Source of the DNA: Mesorhizobium sp. LSHC420B00 | Lineage (GTDB): Bacteria > Pseudomonadota > Alphaproteobacteria > Rhizobiales > Rhizobiaceae | Length of the DNA: 49,159 bases | Reading direction: 5' to 3' | Assembly (NCBI RefSeq): GCF_000503055.1 | Contig: NZ_AYVY01000009.1 | Coordinates: 137,141-186,299 of the forward strand | Shown here: positions 16,603-25,038 of the stretch, piece by piece | Layout of the letters: every line of letters begins with the position of its first letter | How positions within the stretch are numbered: position 1 is the stretch's first letter | Made by a program: the position numbers and the translations under genes | Notes under the pieces: generated by a model | Database searches by the model: none | What the model was told of the DNA's origin: nothing | Seen by the model: only the letters and a program-made list of their open reading frames with translations

Positions 16603-16626
16603 CCCACCGGATATTTATCCGGTGGG
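16603..16626. terminator. Perfect 11-bp hairpin after leuA
   Basis: CCCACCGGATA-tt-TATCCGGTGGG, 27 nt after the leuA stop. There is no T-tract on either strand, so it may end or stabilise the leuA mRNA, or be an operator for the next gene. Its symmetry about the central AATAT-like core also fits protein binding. Confidence 0.5.
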
Positions 16627-16718
16627 TACGCTATCGCACCATAAGCACATGCTTGTAAGGCGGCGCCAGCGCTATATGATCGTACCTCAACCTGTGCCGA
16701 ATTCGAAGGGATCGACAC

Positions 16719-18509
16719 TTGCAGCATACCACGCCTGCCGCCCCCGCAGTGCGCGAAACGTTGGAGCGATTGCTTGCCAGCGAAACGTTCGGACGATCCG
16801 AGCGCGCGCGCAAGCTGCTCCGCTACCTGGTCGAGCGCGAGCAGGCAGGCGAAGCCGATAGGCTCAAGGGCTTCTCTATAGCGATGGACGTCTTCGGCAA
16901 GGACGGCGATTTCGATCCGTCGACCGATGCGGTGGTGCGGGTGCAGGCCGGCAGGCTGCGCGAGCTGCTGCAGCAGTACTTCGCCAACGAGGGCGTTGCC
17001 GAACCGGTCCGCATCGCCATTCCGCGCGGCGGCTATGTTCCATCCTACGAACTCAATGCCATTCGCTTGCCGGCGGAGGCCGAGGCAGAGAGCAAGCCGC
17101 AGCCGGCGACAGAGGAGGCGGCGACGAGCGCCCCGCCCGGATCCTCGGAGGATGCCCGCAACCGGGCACATCCGGCTGCATTGCTGAGCGTTCCAGCGCT
17201 CAGCCCCGCTGCACCGTCGCTGCAGCGCCATTTGCAGTTCTTCTGGCTGGCGATCGCGCTGGTCATCCTCATGCTGGGTGTGCTGATCCTTCGCCAGGGC
17301 AGCGTGGTGTTGCTGACCGGCGGCGACACGGCGGTCGAGACCGCGGTGGCGACCGGCAGCATAGCGGCGCCTCCGGTTGAAACCCTCCCCCAGGTTTACA
17401 TTGCCATCAAGGCCGACAGCGACGTGGCTCGCCGTGTCGCTGCATCACTGCGCGCCGGCCTTAGCGGCTTCGATACCATCAACTTCATCGGTCGTGATGC
17501 CGACAGCCCGCCCGATCCACTTACCGACGCCGCCAGCTTCGTGTTCGATGTCCTGCCCGGGCCGCGCAGCGGCGACATTATGCTCGAGCTGCAGAGCGTG
17601 GCGACCGGCCGCGTGCTGCTGTCACGCAACCTGACCGCCGGCGACAGCGCAAACACCGCTATCGAGGACCAAATCTCCGGCATTTTGAGCTCGGCTCTTC
17701 CCGCCTCGGGCACGATCTACAATTACATCGAGCAGAGCGGCATCCAGACCGGGCTGACGGCGTGTCTGGTGCTCAACGGCAAATATTATCTCGACCAGAA
17801 CGCGCAGACGCACGAAGCCGCCTACCGCTGCCTCGAAGATCTTGCCAACCGGGAGGCGAAGTCGTCGCTCGTCTATTCGGAACTCGCGTCCTTGCATCTG
17901 GAGGCGGTCACCGACCATTATCCCTACCCCGCCGACGCGACGATGGAAAAGGCGATGATGTTTGCCCATCGCGCCATCCAGATGGGCCCCACCAGCCCCT
18001 ATGCGCACCGCGCCCTTGGTTATCTCAATTCGCGCATCGGCAATTCCGAGGAATCGATCCGCTGGATGCGCAAGGCCTACGAACTCAATCCTTACGATCT
18101 CGCAATGGCCGCCGCCTATGGCTACGGGCTCGTTTTCGCCGGCAGGTACAGCGAGGGCACCCCGATCCTTGCTCACGCGGTGGATATCGCCAGCGCCCAT
18201 CCGACATGGTGGGATTACGGGCTGTTCGCAGGAGAGTTCATGATGGGCGACATGAACAAGGCGACGCTTGCCAGCGACGGCTTGCGAACGACGGAAATGA
18301 AATCGCATTATCTGGCGGCGCGGCTGATCGGTGCCAACGCTGCCGGCCGCGAAAAGCTGGCAAGCAGGCTGCTGCAGGAATTGACCACAAAATTCCCGAA
18401 ATTCGCAGCCGATCCGCGTGCAACGTTCGTCGAGCGCAGATATCCCGCCGATCTGACCAACCGGCTGGTAGAGGCCCTGCGCGCCGCCGGGCTTGGCGGT
18501 GCCAGCTGA
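16719..18509 (+). CDS. Single-pass membrane protein with N-terminal winged-helix-like domain and TPR repeats
   Basis: 596 residues. Residues about 1-115 form a conserved cytoplasmic domain (LLRYLVEREQAGEADRLKGF, DFDPSTDAVVRVQAGRLREL, IPRGGYVPSYE) that precedes adenylate-cyclase or TPR modules in many rhizobial regulators. One membrane helix follows at about 172-192 (FFWLAIALVILMLGVLIL). The periplasmic half has TPR-like pairs (SPYAHRALGYLNSRIGNSEE, RWMRKAYELNPYDLAMAAAY). The layout suggests a signalling protein, but no catalytic domain is present. The start is TTG 16719 with AAGGG upstream, because later ATGs would cut into the conserved domain. Function unknown. Confidence 0.75.
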   Translation: MQHTTPAAPAVRETLERLLASETFGRSERARKLLRYLVEREQAGEADRLKGFSIAMDVFGKDGDFDPSTDAVVRVQAGRLRELLQQYFANEGVAEPVRIAIPRGGYVPSYELNAIRLPAEAEAESKPQPATEEAATSAPPGSSEDARNRAHPAALLSVPALSPAAPSLQRHLQFFWLAIALVILMLGVLILRQGSVVLLTGGDTAVETAVATGSIAAPPVETLPQVYIAIKADSDVARRVAASLRAGLSGFDTINFIGRDADSPPDPLTDAASFVFDVLPGPRSGDIMLELQSVATGRVLLSRNLTAGDSANTAIEDQISGILSSALPASGTIYNYIEQSGIQTGLTACLVLNGKYYLDQNAQTHEAAYRCLEDLANREAKSSLVYSELASLHLEAVTDHYPYPADATMEKAMMFAHRAIQMGPTSPYAHRALGYLNSRIGNSEESIRWMRKAYELNPYDLAMAAAYGYGLVFAGRYSEGTPILAHAVDIASAHPTWWDYGLFAGEFMMGDMNKATLASDGLRTTEMKSHYLAARLIGANAAGREKLASRLLQELTTKFPKFAADPRATFVERRYPADLTNRLVEALRAAGLGGAS

Positions 18510-18552
18510 CGTCTTCCGGCGCGCGAACGACGTCAGCTGATCGCGAAAATTT
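18503..18552 (+). terminator. Hairpin at the 3' end of the TPR membrane protein gene
   Basis: CAGCTGACGTC (18503-18513) and GACGTCAGCTG (18529-18539) form a perfect 11-bp stem that includes the stop codon, followed by gaaaatttta. It probably terminates the gene; the T-run is short. Confidence 0.55.
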
Positions 18553-18607
18553 TACTGGCCATCCGCACGGCCAAAGCGCAATTCAGACACGATTGAACCG
18601 CCCCAAA

Positions 18608-18682
18608 CCCATCGCGGCATAAAGACCAATCGCGGCACAAAGATTGATCCCCCCGGCATCCGGACTGATCCCGGCACAAACC
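18608..18682. repeat. Short 18-bp direct repeats before the hydrolase gene
   Basis: CCCATCGCGGCATAAAGA (18608-18625) is followed directly by CCAATCGCGGCACAAAGA (18626-18643), then by two more degenerate units around gatccccccggcat and gatcccggcacaaac, ending 12 nt before the next start codon. The repeats span the expected promoter and leader of the alpha/beta hydrolase gene. Confidence 0.6.
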
Positions 18683-18694
18683 CATTAAGTTTGC

Positions 18695-19498
18695 ATGACC
18701 CGATCCCTTTACGCTGCCGAACGGGGCACCGGCCCGACGACGATTGTCTTCCTGCATGGCTTCGGTGGCTGCCACGACGACTGGCGCGATGTGGTCGCGC
18801 CTCTGGCTCCGGGCGCGCGGACCTTGGCCTATGATCTGCCGGGTCATGGCTTGTCGTTCGATTTTCCGGGCGGCGGTCCGGCCAGGATCGCAGCCAGTGC
18901 CGTCCTTGCGGACCTTTCCGCACGCGAGATAAAGCGGGCCCATCTCGTCGGCCATTCGATGGGCGGCGCCGTGGCCGCCCTGATGGCATTGAGCGAGCCC
19001 GAAAGAATGGCTTCGCTGACGCTGCTGGCACCGGGCGGTCTTGGTCCTGAGATCAATGGCCCGCTGCTGCGCCGCTACGCCGCCGCTGCCGGCACCGACG
19101 AAATCCGCGCCTGCCTTGCCGCCATGTCGGGACCGCAAAGCCAGCCCCCGCAGCACCGGGTCGATCTCCTCAACGAGATGCGCCAGCGTCCCGGCCAGTT
19201 GGGGACACTTGTCGAGCTCGCAGCCGCCATGACCAGGGATGATCGGCAAGGTGTCATCCCGAGCGAGCGGCTTGAAACGCTGAACATGCCGGTGATGGTG
19301 GTTTGGGGGACGGACGACGCGGTGCTGCCCGTCAGCCAAGCGGACGGCCTGCCGAAGCGTTTTCATCTGCACCACGTGCTGGAAGCCGGCCACATGCTGG
19401 TCGAGGAAGCGCCCGGCCTGATCGCCGAGGCCATCCGTCGCAATATGCGACGCCGCAGCAGGCGGCTTCGTCCGGGATTCGCCGCTGCGGCGAGCTGA
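18695..19498 (+). CDS. Alpha/beta hydrolase
   Basis: 267 residues with a complete hydrolase triad: oxyanion motif FLHGFGG near residue 18, nucleophile Ser in GHSMGGAV, acid in VVWGTDDAVLP and His in LEAGHMLVEEAP. Sequence style (AYDLPGHGLS, FHLHHVLEAGHM) resembles acetoin dehydrogenase E2-associated or lactone/ester hydrolases of rhizobia, but the lipoyl domain of acetoin E2 is absent. Substrate unknown. ATG 18695 has no strong Shine-Dalgarno and is preceded by the short repeats. Confidence 0.83.
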   Translation: MTRSLYAAERGTGPTTIVFLHGFGGCHDDWRDVVAPLAPGARTLAYDLPGHGLSFDFPGGGPARIAASAVLADLSAREIKRAHLVGHSMGGAVAALMALSEPERMASLTLLAPGGLGPEINGPLLRRYAAAAGTDEIRACLAAMSGPQSQPPQHRVDLLNEMRQRPGQLGTLVELAAAMTRDDRQGVIPSERLETLNMPVMVVWGTDDAVLPVSQADGLPKRFHLHHVLEAGHMLVEEAPGLIAEAIRRNMRRRSRRLRPGFAAAAS

Positions 19499-19594
19499 TC
19501 GGTCTTCGCACAGGCACGGCGGCGGCGCTGGTGCTGCTCCAGCGAACCCTTGCCCACCCATCGATCTCGCAAGTGCATTTTGCCGGCGGCTGTG

Positions 19595-19609
19595 TTAATC
19601 CGGTGTTAA
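19595..19609 (+). promoter_or_regulatory. Perfect CtrA box (TTAA-N7-TTAA)
   Basis: TTAATCCGGTGTTAA, exact to the CtrA consensus with a 7-nt spacer, ends 22 nt before the ATG of the membrane protein gene at 19632. CtrA itself is encoded in this window at 32241-32936. Position close to the start codon suggests overlap with the promoter or start region; whether it activates or represses is unknown. Confidence 0.6.
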
Positions 19610-19631
19610 CCAAACCCGCGAGGCAACGCCG

Positions 19632-20249
19632 ATGAAGGATGCAGGCGAGAACATCACCCAGATCGATCAGTCGCGAAAACTGTCCGATGCCATTCGCGAC
19701 GTCAAGAACGCCTTCGCCGACCGCGACGACGTCGTCGTCGACATGCGCGAAGCGCATCGCATGCGGCTCGATTTGCTTGCCGCCGAACTCGCCCCGGTGT
19801 TCGGCGACGTACCCACCGACATGGACAGTTTCGACTTCGCCGTCTCGTCCGGCCTGCAGCCAAGGCTGTGGATCGACGCCGTCAGCCATGTCGCCATGGG
19901 ACGCGACCGCCGCACCTACCGCTTTCTCAAGGACACGCGCATCGGCCGCGTCGTGCTCGCCGAGTCGACCGAGATGAAGGTCGTTGCCGATCAGGTGACG
20001 CGCTATGTCGCCGAGCGCGTCGTCGAACGCCAAAGGATGATGGAAGGCGGCATCGAGCAGGCCGTCGCCGGCCTGAAACGCGCCCTAGTGGTGGAAGCCG
20101 AGCCGCCGCTGCATGTCCCTGCGCGCAGCAACGGCTGGTCGGCCTTCTTCTCGGGCCTGGGCCTGATCGCCGCCGGCGCCCTGGTCGGCCTGGCGATTTC
20201 GCTCGTGCTGTTCTGGGACCGTATTGTCGCAATGAAAATCAGCTTCTAG
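19632..20249 (+). CDS. C-tail membrane-anchored protein of unknown function, candidate CtrA target
   Basis: 205 residues. The first about 165 are soluble and charged, with a helical N-terminus (QSRKLSDAIRDVKNAFADRDD), a central SGLQPRLWIDAVSHVAMGRDRRTYRFLKD and an amphipathic helix TEMKVVADQVTRYVAERVVE. A single membrane helix (about 172-195, AFFSGLGLIAAGALVGLAIS) lies near the C-terminus and leaves a short tail, so most of the protein should be cytoplasmic and tail-anchored. I do not recognise a named family, though it has the look of a conserved rhizobial protein. GAGG precedes the ATG, and a perfect CtrA box lies 22 nt upstream. Confidence 0.72.
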   Translation: MKDAGENITQIDQSRKLSDAIRDVKNAFADRDDVVVDMREAHRMRLDLLAAELAPVFGDVPTDMDSFDFAVSSGLQPRLWIDAVSHVAMGRDRRTYRFLKDTRIGRVVLAESTEMKVVADQVTRYVAERVVERQRMMEGGIEQAVAGLKRALVVEAEPPLHVPARSNGWSAFFSGLGLIAAGALVGLAISLVLFWDRIVAMKISF

Positions 20250-20350
20250 AGCCGTTCAGCGTTTCACGGAAACGCTGAACCGCTCTATCTCTTTGTTTTG
20301 ACGCAATTCCGGACGGAAAACCGTTTCACACTTTTCCTGGAATTGCTCCA
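20248..20350. repeat. Two-hairpin intergenic repeat, family B (copy 1)
   Basis: Hairpin 1 pairs AGAGCCGTTCAGCGTTTC with GAAACGCTGAACCGCTCT (17 of 18 positions). Hairpin 2 is GCAATTCC...GGAAAA-ccgtttcacac-TTTTCC...GGAATTGC. The two are joined by a ttgttttgacg linker. Copies 2 and 3 of the same architecture lie at 28519-28627 and 32147-32250. The end of the neighbouring metallophosphoesterase gene lies inside hairpin 2. Confidence 0.85.
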
Positions 20351-21270
20351 GCCATCGACGCCTCGGCTTCGACGCCAAGCTCCATTGTCTGCAGGTCGCT
20401 GGGCGGCAATGCCGGCCCGGTCAGGCCGCGGCGCGTCAGCCTGATCCGCCAATTGTCCTTTTCACCGTCGATGTCGAGCAGATTATATTGCGCCGGTGCA
20501 TGCGAACTGCCGGGGGCCTGCCCGGCGGCGGCGACCCCGACCACCGGGATTTTGGCCTTGCGGGCGCCGATGAAGAAGAGCGACGGCACATGCGAATGGC
20601 CGTGCAGCACAAGCTCGGCGCCGTGCCGGTGAAGAACCTTGTGGAAGCGCGAGATGCCAAACAGCCGCTTGTTCTGCGAAACGGCGCCGCGCACCGGCGG
20701 GTGGTGGATCATGATCACCCGGAACAGGCCGCGCTTGCCTGTGGCGTCGAGCATGTCGCGCAGCCTTTCCGCCTGGCCTTCCAGAAAGAAGCCGTTGGCC
20801 ATGAACGGAGCCGTGGCGCGCGCCGTGGAGACGCCGATCAGCGCAGCATCGCCGCGCACGCGCAGATAGGGAAAGGTGTTGCGGTCGACCGGCGTATTGA
20901 CGCCGTCGCCGGTCATCCATGCTGCCCAGGACCGGCAGGTCTTGTCGAAGGCGCCCGGCACATAGGCATCATGATTTCCTGGCACGACCGACACGTCATT
21001 CGGCGAGCCCAGCGTCTCCAGCCAGTGCTTGGCCATCTCGATCTCTCCGTCGAGCGCCAGATTGACCAGGTCACCGGTGATGGCGAGATGGTCCGGCCCG
21101 CTGGCCTTCATGTCGGCGACGATCGTGTCGATGACGGCGTCGTGCATGTGGCGGCGGCGGTTACGCTGCCAATTGACGTAACCGACCACGCGCTTGGAGG
21201 CGAGATCGCGATAGGTTACATCGGGAAGCGGCCCCAGATGGACATCGGAAATATGCGCGAGCCTGAACAT
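20326..21270 (-). CDS. Metallophosphoesterase (calcineurin-like)
   Basis: 314 residues. The dinuclear metal site is complete: HISDVHLG at 5-12, ITGDLVN, VPGNHDA, IMIHHPP and LVLHGHSHVPS, in the order expected for class III phosphodiesterase-like enzymes. Related proteins include cAMP/cGMP phosphodiesterases and DNA-repair or lipid phosphatases; the specific substrate is not evident. Start ATG 21268-21270 puts the motif at the N-terminus as in relatives. The last residues (GAIPGKV) and the stop codon are encoded inside repeat family B, so insertion of the repeat has replaced the original C-terminus. Divergent from a Nudix gene. Confidence 0.88.
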   Translation of the reverse strand: MFRLAHISDVHLGPLPDVTYRDLASKRVVGYVNWQRNRRRHMHDAVIDTIVADMKASGPDHLAITGDLVNLALDGEIEMAKHWLETLGSPNDVSVVPGNHDAYVPGAFDKTCRSWAAWMTGDGVNTPVDRNTFPYLRVRGDAALIGVSTARATAPFMANGFFLEGQAERLRDMLDATGKRGLFRVIMIHHPPVRGAVSQNKRLFGISRFHKVLHRHGAELVLHGHSHVPSLFFIGARKAKIPVVGVAAAGQAPGSSHAPAQYNLLDIDGEKDNWRIRLTRRGLTGPALPPSDLQTMELGVEAEASMAGAIPGKV

Positions 21271-21323
21271 CTTTTCTTCATAGGCGAGGCGCGCGCGGCT
21301 TTCCACTCACGGTTTCGCGGACG

Positions 21324-21821
21324 ATGACGCCGGATCCGGAGCAAGCCCTGCGCCAGACCGGCTGGCCAGGCTTCAGGGCAAGGCTGTTTCACCTGTACTT
21401 CGTACTGCGGCGGCCGATGACGCTCGGCGTGCGCGGCTTGATCCACGACCGCCCCTCCAATTCCATCTTCCTCATCCGCCACACCTATGTCCCTGGCTGG
21501 CACCTGCCCGGCGGTGGCGTCGAGTTGGGCGAGACGATGATCGAAGCGCTGACACGCGAAGTCTTCGAGGAAGGCAACATCGCGCTGACCGGACCGCCGG
21601 TGCTGAAGTCCCTGCATTTCAACCGCCGCGCCAGCCGCCGCGATCATGTCGGTCTCTATCTGGTCGAGGAGTTCGATCAGCCAGCACCCAAGCTGCCCGA
21701 CCGCGAGATCGCCGAAGCCGGCTTCTTTCCGCTCGACCGCTTGCCGGAAGGCACGACACCGGCGACGCTGCGGCGGATTGCCGAAGTTTTTGAGGGGAAT
21801 TCGGCATCGCCTTACTGGTAG
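21324..21821 (+). CDS. Nudix hydrolase
   Basis: 165 residues. The Nudix box is seen at about 63-85: GGGVELGETMIEALTREVFE followed by EGNI, which fits GX5EX7REUXEEXGU. It would hydrolyse a nucleoside diphosphate linked to another group, with Mg2+ bound by the REVFEE glutamates. An N-terminal segment (HLYFVLRRPMTLGVRGLIHD) is typical of the NUDIX group encoded near metallophosphoesterase genes in rhizobia. Substrate not predictable. The ATG lies 53 nt from the divergent metallophosphoesterase start. Confidence 0.88.
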   Translation: MTPDPEQALRQTGWPGFRARLFHLYFVLRRPMTLGVRGLIHDRPSNSIFLIRHTYVPGWHLPGGGVELGETMIEALTREVFEEGNIALTGPPVLKSLHFNRRASRRDHVGLYLVEEFDQPAPKLPDREIAEAGFFPLDRLPEGTTPATLRRIAEVFEGNSASPYW

Positions 21822-21914
21822 ATCATCTCTCCAACAGCTTTGGCTGCTTCGGTTTAGGCCGGCAACATCCATTGTTCTCCGAGAGACATATATATATTAG
21901 GCGATAAGAGAAAA

Positions 21915-22388
21915 ATGAAACATAGCCAAAACGACAGGCTTAGAATCGTACTATATATCTCACTTTACACGGTAATTACTGTGACAACAATTCTTGCTAC
22001 AGCCTTAATTTCGACAATGGTCCTTGGGATAGATCCATCCAGGTTGGAAAAAAGTGGAAGAGGCATCCAGTTCGCAATACAACTTTTTGCGGCATTCGTG
22101 ACATATTTCGTTTTTATAAAGCGACATGCTCGGCTTTTTACTCGCACTGAATTCTGGAAAATGGTCGGCTTCTCAAGCCTGATAGAAATGGGTTTGGGAA
22201 TGGCCGTGCTTCTGCTGTCGGGATCGTTTCGCGCAATCCCGCTCCAGATGTCGGTCCAGATCGTCATGATCGGCGGCATCGTGGCGTTCCTGGCAACGTC
22301 GCTCGGCTACTCCAATCGATTTGGAAATACCACATTGAAAGCTGATCTCGTCAGAAGGGCAAAGATGGACTCAGAAACCTTCCGCTAG
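21915..22388 (+). CDS. Four-helix membrane protein, AT-richer than its neighbours
   Basis: 157 residues with four predicted membrane helices (about 11-37, 51-68, 84-101 and 112-130), short loops and a charged C-terminal tail (KADLVRRAKMDSETFR). The layout, two hairpins joined by a basic loop (FIKRHARLFTRTEFWK), resembles the ABZJ_00895 family of small membrane proteins, but this is uncertain. The first half uses many A/T-ending codons (ata, aat, act), unlike surrounding genes, and the 5' flank is AT-rich (ATATATATTAG), which suggests horizontal acquisition. Start ATG 21915 follows AAGAGA. Function unknown. Confidence 0.68.
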   Translation: MKHSQNDRLRIVLYISLYTVITVTTILATALISTMVLGIDPSRLEKSGRGIQFAIQLFAAFVTYFVFIKRHARLFTRTEFWKMVGFSSLIEMGLGMAVLLLSGSFRAIPLQMSVQIVMIGGIVAFLATSLGYSNRFGNTTLKADLVRRAKMDSETFR

Positions 22389-22398
22389 GGCGCCGGTC

Positions 22399-23388
22399 TC
22401 ACGCCGCCTTCCTGAACCTGTTGCGGTCGTGCAGCGCGCCATAGTCGAGCTCAGGCCCGACCGGCACGATGCGCGTCGGGTTGATGGTCTCGTGGCTGCC
22501 GTAATAGTGCGACTTGATGTGGTGCAAATTCACCGTGCCGGCGACGCCCGGCACCTGGTAGAGGTCGCGCAGATAATTCGACAGGTTCGGATAGTCGGCG
22601 ATGCGGCGCAGATTGCACTTGAAATGGCCGACATAGACCGGGTCGAAGCGGACCAGTGTCGTGAACAGCCGCCAATCCGCCTCGGTGATGCGGCCGCCGA
22701 CGAGATAGCGCTGCCTTGACAGACGGTCCTCCAGCATGTCGAGCGTGGAGAACAATTCGCCGAACGCCTCCTCGTAGGCTGGCTGCGTGGTGGCGAAGCC
22801 GGCACGATAAACGCCGTTGTTGACCGCGGGATAGACCAGCGCATTGACCGCATCGATCTCGCCGCGCAGCGGTTGCGGATAGAAATCGAGCTTGGCATCG
22901 CCCCATTCGTCGAAGGCCGAATTGAGCATGCGGATAATCTCGGAGGATTCGTTGGAAACGATGGTCTGCTCGCGTTTGTCCCACAGCACGGGAACGGTGA
23001 CCCGGCCCGAATAGCCGGGATCGGCCCTGGTGTAGATCTGGTGCAGGAAATCGAGGCCGTAGAGCGTGTCGCCGGTCGCGCCGTCCTCGGCCAGGAACGT
23101 CCAGCCGTCGGCGCCCATGAAATGATGGACGACCGAGACGGAAATCACGTCCTCGAGTTTTTTGAGCACGCGAAAGATCAGCGTCCGATGCGCCCACGGG
23201 CAGGCGAGCGAGACATAGAGGTGATAGCGGCCGGGCTCGGCCTTGAAGCCACGTTTTCGCCCTTCGGCCGGGAAGCCGTGGCGGGTCACCCAGTCGCGCC
23301 ACTGCGACTGCGCCCGCACGAATTTGCCGCCGCTCTCCCCGGTATCGTACCAGCGGTCCTGCCATTGGCCTTCGACTAGCAATCCCAT
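22399..23388 (-). CDS. Glutathionyl-hydroquinone reductase (Xi-class glutathione S-transferase)
   Basis: 329 residues, the normal length for the YqjG/EcmA group. The active-site motif CPWAHRT (Cys near residue 63) is characteristic of Xi-class enzymes, followed by VVHHFMGADGWTF, VPVLWDKREQTIVSNESSEI and the C-terminal helical domain with YLVGGRITEADWRLFTTLVR and NLSNYLRDLYQ. The enzymes reduce glutathionyl-hydroquinones to hydroquinones, a detoxification step. ATG 23386-23388 has AAGGAC upstream; longer ORF forms add 89 residues with no similarity and are rejected. Divergent from the GNAT gene. Confidence 0.92.
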   Translation of the reverse strand: MGLLVEGQWQDRWYDTGESGGKFVRAQSQWRDWVTRHGFPAEGRKRGFKAEPGRYHLYVSLACPWAHRTLIFRVLKKLEDVISVSVVHHFMGADGWTFLAEDGATGDTLYGLDFLHQIYTRADPGYSGRVTVPVLWDKREQTIVSNESSEIIRMLNSAFDEWGDAKLDFYPQPLRGEIDAVNALVYPAVNNGVYRAGFATTQPAYEEAFGELFSTLDMLEDRLSRQRYLVGGRITEADWRLFTTLVRFDPVYVGHFKCNLRRIADYPNLSNYLRDLYQVPGVAGTVNLHHIKSHYYGSHETINPTRIVPVGPELDYGALHDRNRFRKAA

Positions 23389-23660
23389 GAAATGTCCTTT
23401 CGCGTTCCTGCCTGATGTAGGGCATGAAATGGACCTGCCGAAATCGCCAGCGCTGAACAGATCGTCAACAGCTGCGTCGTCGAGCGCAACCGGCCGATTG
23501 CGGCGGCTGAAAATTGGTGCTAGCGGACAATCCGCATGTTCGACTTTGCCCTGATCCGGTTCGACCGACGACGAAAGAGCGCCCGCGCTTGATGAAGCGC
23601 TGACTGGCGAACGCTGCCGCTTGCAGCAAACCTTTCCTCGCATACCGGAACGCAAAGACC

Positions 23661-24197
23661 ATGAGCCTTGCCGACGTGAAATACCTGCCGGAAACTCCGG
23701 CGCATGATCCTGAAATCGAAGCCATCAATGACGAAGCCTTCGGGCCGGGCCGTTTCGTGCTTGCTGCCTACAGGATCCGCCAAGGTGGCCCGCATGAACG
23801 GGCTTTGTCCTTCGTGGCCGTCGACGGCGCAACCGTCGTCGCCTCGGTACGGATGACACGCATCGCCGCGGGCGCCGGCCGCTCGCTGATGCTAGGGCCG
23901 CTCGCCGTGCAGCCGGCCTTCAAGAACCTCGGCATCGGCCGCCGGCTGGTGGCAATCGCGCTCGAAGCCGCTGCCAAAGCCGGCGCGCCGGCCGTGATGC
24001 TGGTCGGCGACGAACCCTATTACGGTCCGCTCGGTTTCAAGAGGCTGCCGCGTGGGCAGATCTCGATGACGCGTCCGGTCGACCTCGACCGGCTTTTGGC
24101 GCACGAGATCGTGCCGGGCGCAGTGGCAAGGCTGGTGGGCGAGGTTTGCCACGCCGACCAGGCGAGGATTGGCGAGCACATCGCGGCGATGGCGTGA
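23661..24197 (+). CDS. GNAT family N-acetyltransferase
   Basis: 178 residues. Motif A of the GNAT fold is clear (LGPLAVQPAFKNLGIGRRLV, acetyl-CoA pyrophosphate-binding segment) and is followed by AIALEAAAKAGAPAVMLVGD and YYGPLGFKRL, as in the YhbS-like subgroup, with an unusual N-acetyltransferase tail rich in Ala/Arg. It probably acetylates a small molecule or a protein N-terminus. Start ATG 23661; the ribosome-binding site is not strong. The following SDR gene begins 63 nt later and may be cotranscribed. Confidence 0.83.
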   Translation: MSLADVKYLPETPAHDPEIEAINDEAFGPGRFVLAAYRIRQGGPHERALSFVAVDGATVVASVRMTRIAAGAGRSLMLGPLAVQPAFKNLGIGRRLVAIALEAAAKAGAPAVMLVGDEPYYGPLGFKRLPRGQISMTRPVDLDRLLAHEIVPGAVARLVGEVCHADQARIGEHIAAMA

Positions 24198-24260
24198 CCA
24201 TGCCGGCGCTGTCGCACGGTGGCTTGGCAGAATAGTCTGGGCTCGGAGGAGGACGTCGAG

Positions 24261-25022
24261 ATGAACCCGAACGGCCAGATTGCGATCGTCACCGGTGGCG
24301 GCTCCGGCCTTGGCGAGGCGACGGCGCGCGCTCTTGCCGCCGGCGGCGCCAGGGTTGCCGTCCTCGATCTCGGCGTCGAGCGGGCGGCCAAGGTGGCGGC
24401 CGACATCGGCGGCATTGCCGTCCGATGCGATGTGAGCGACGCGGAAAGCGGTGCCGCTGCTGTCGCGGAAGTGGCTGAGACGCTCGGCGAGCCGCGCATC
24501 CTGGTCAATTGCGCCGGCATCGTTATCGGCATGAAGACGATCGGCAAGGACGGACCACATCCGCTCGACCAATACCGCAAGGTGATCGAGGTCAATCTGA
24601 TCGGCACCTTCAACATGATCCGCCTGGTTGCCGACCGGACCGCGAAGCTCGAGCCGCTGCAGGGCGGCGAGCGCGGCGTCATCGTCAACACCGCATCGGT
24701 CGCCGCCTATGACGGCCAGATCGGCCAGGCGGCCTATTCGGCATCCAAAAGCGGCGTCGTCGGCATGACGCTGCCGGTGGCGCGCGATCTCGCCCGCTCC
24801 GGCATTCGCGTCTGCACCATCGCGCCCGGCATCTTCAGGACGCCGATGATGGCCGGCATGCCGCAGGAGGTGCAGGATTCGCTCGGTGCGGCAGTGCCCT
24901 TCCCTTCCCGTTTGGGCGAGCCTTCGGAATATGCCGCACTTGCCTTGCACATCATCGAGAACCAGATGCTCAACGGCGAGACCATTCGCCTCGATGGCGC
25001 CATCCGCATGGCGCCGAAGTAA
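24261..25022 (+). CDS. SDR oxidoreductase, 3-hydroxyacyl-CoA dehydrogenase type II-like
   Basis: 253 residues with [15 protein letters not shown] (NAD-binding), VNCAGI, a catalytic Ser in [22 protein letters not shown] (YxxxK present), and the C-terminal motifs [16 protein letters not shown] and [11 protein letters not shown], which are typical of the HSD10/FadB2x-like group acting on 3-hydroxyacyl-CoA or steroid substrates. DLGVERA after the second strand carries the Asp that favours NAD over NADP. The ATG at 24261 follows GGAGGA. The next gene begins 17 nt after the stop, so the two probably form an operon. Confidence 0.88.
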   Translation: MNPNGQIAIVTGGGSGLGEATARALAAGGARVAVLDLGVERAAKVAADIGGIAVRCDVSDAESGAAAVAEVAETLGEPRILVNCAGIVIGMKTIGKDGPHPLDQYRKVIEVNLIGTFNMIRLVADRTAKLEPLQGGERGVIVNTASVAAYDGQIGQAAYSASKSGVVGMTLPVARDLARSGIRVCTIAPGIFRTPMMAGMPQEVQDSLGAAVPFPSRLGEPSEYAALALHIIENQMLNGETIRLDGAIRMAPK

Positions 25023-25038
25023 ACGCGACGGTGGTGCT

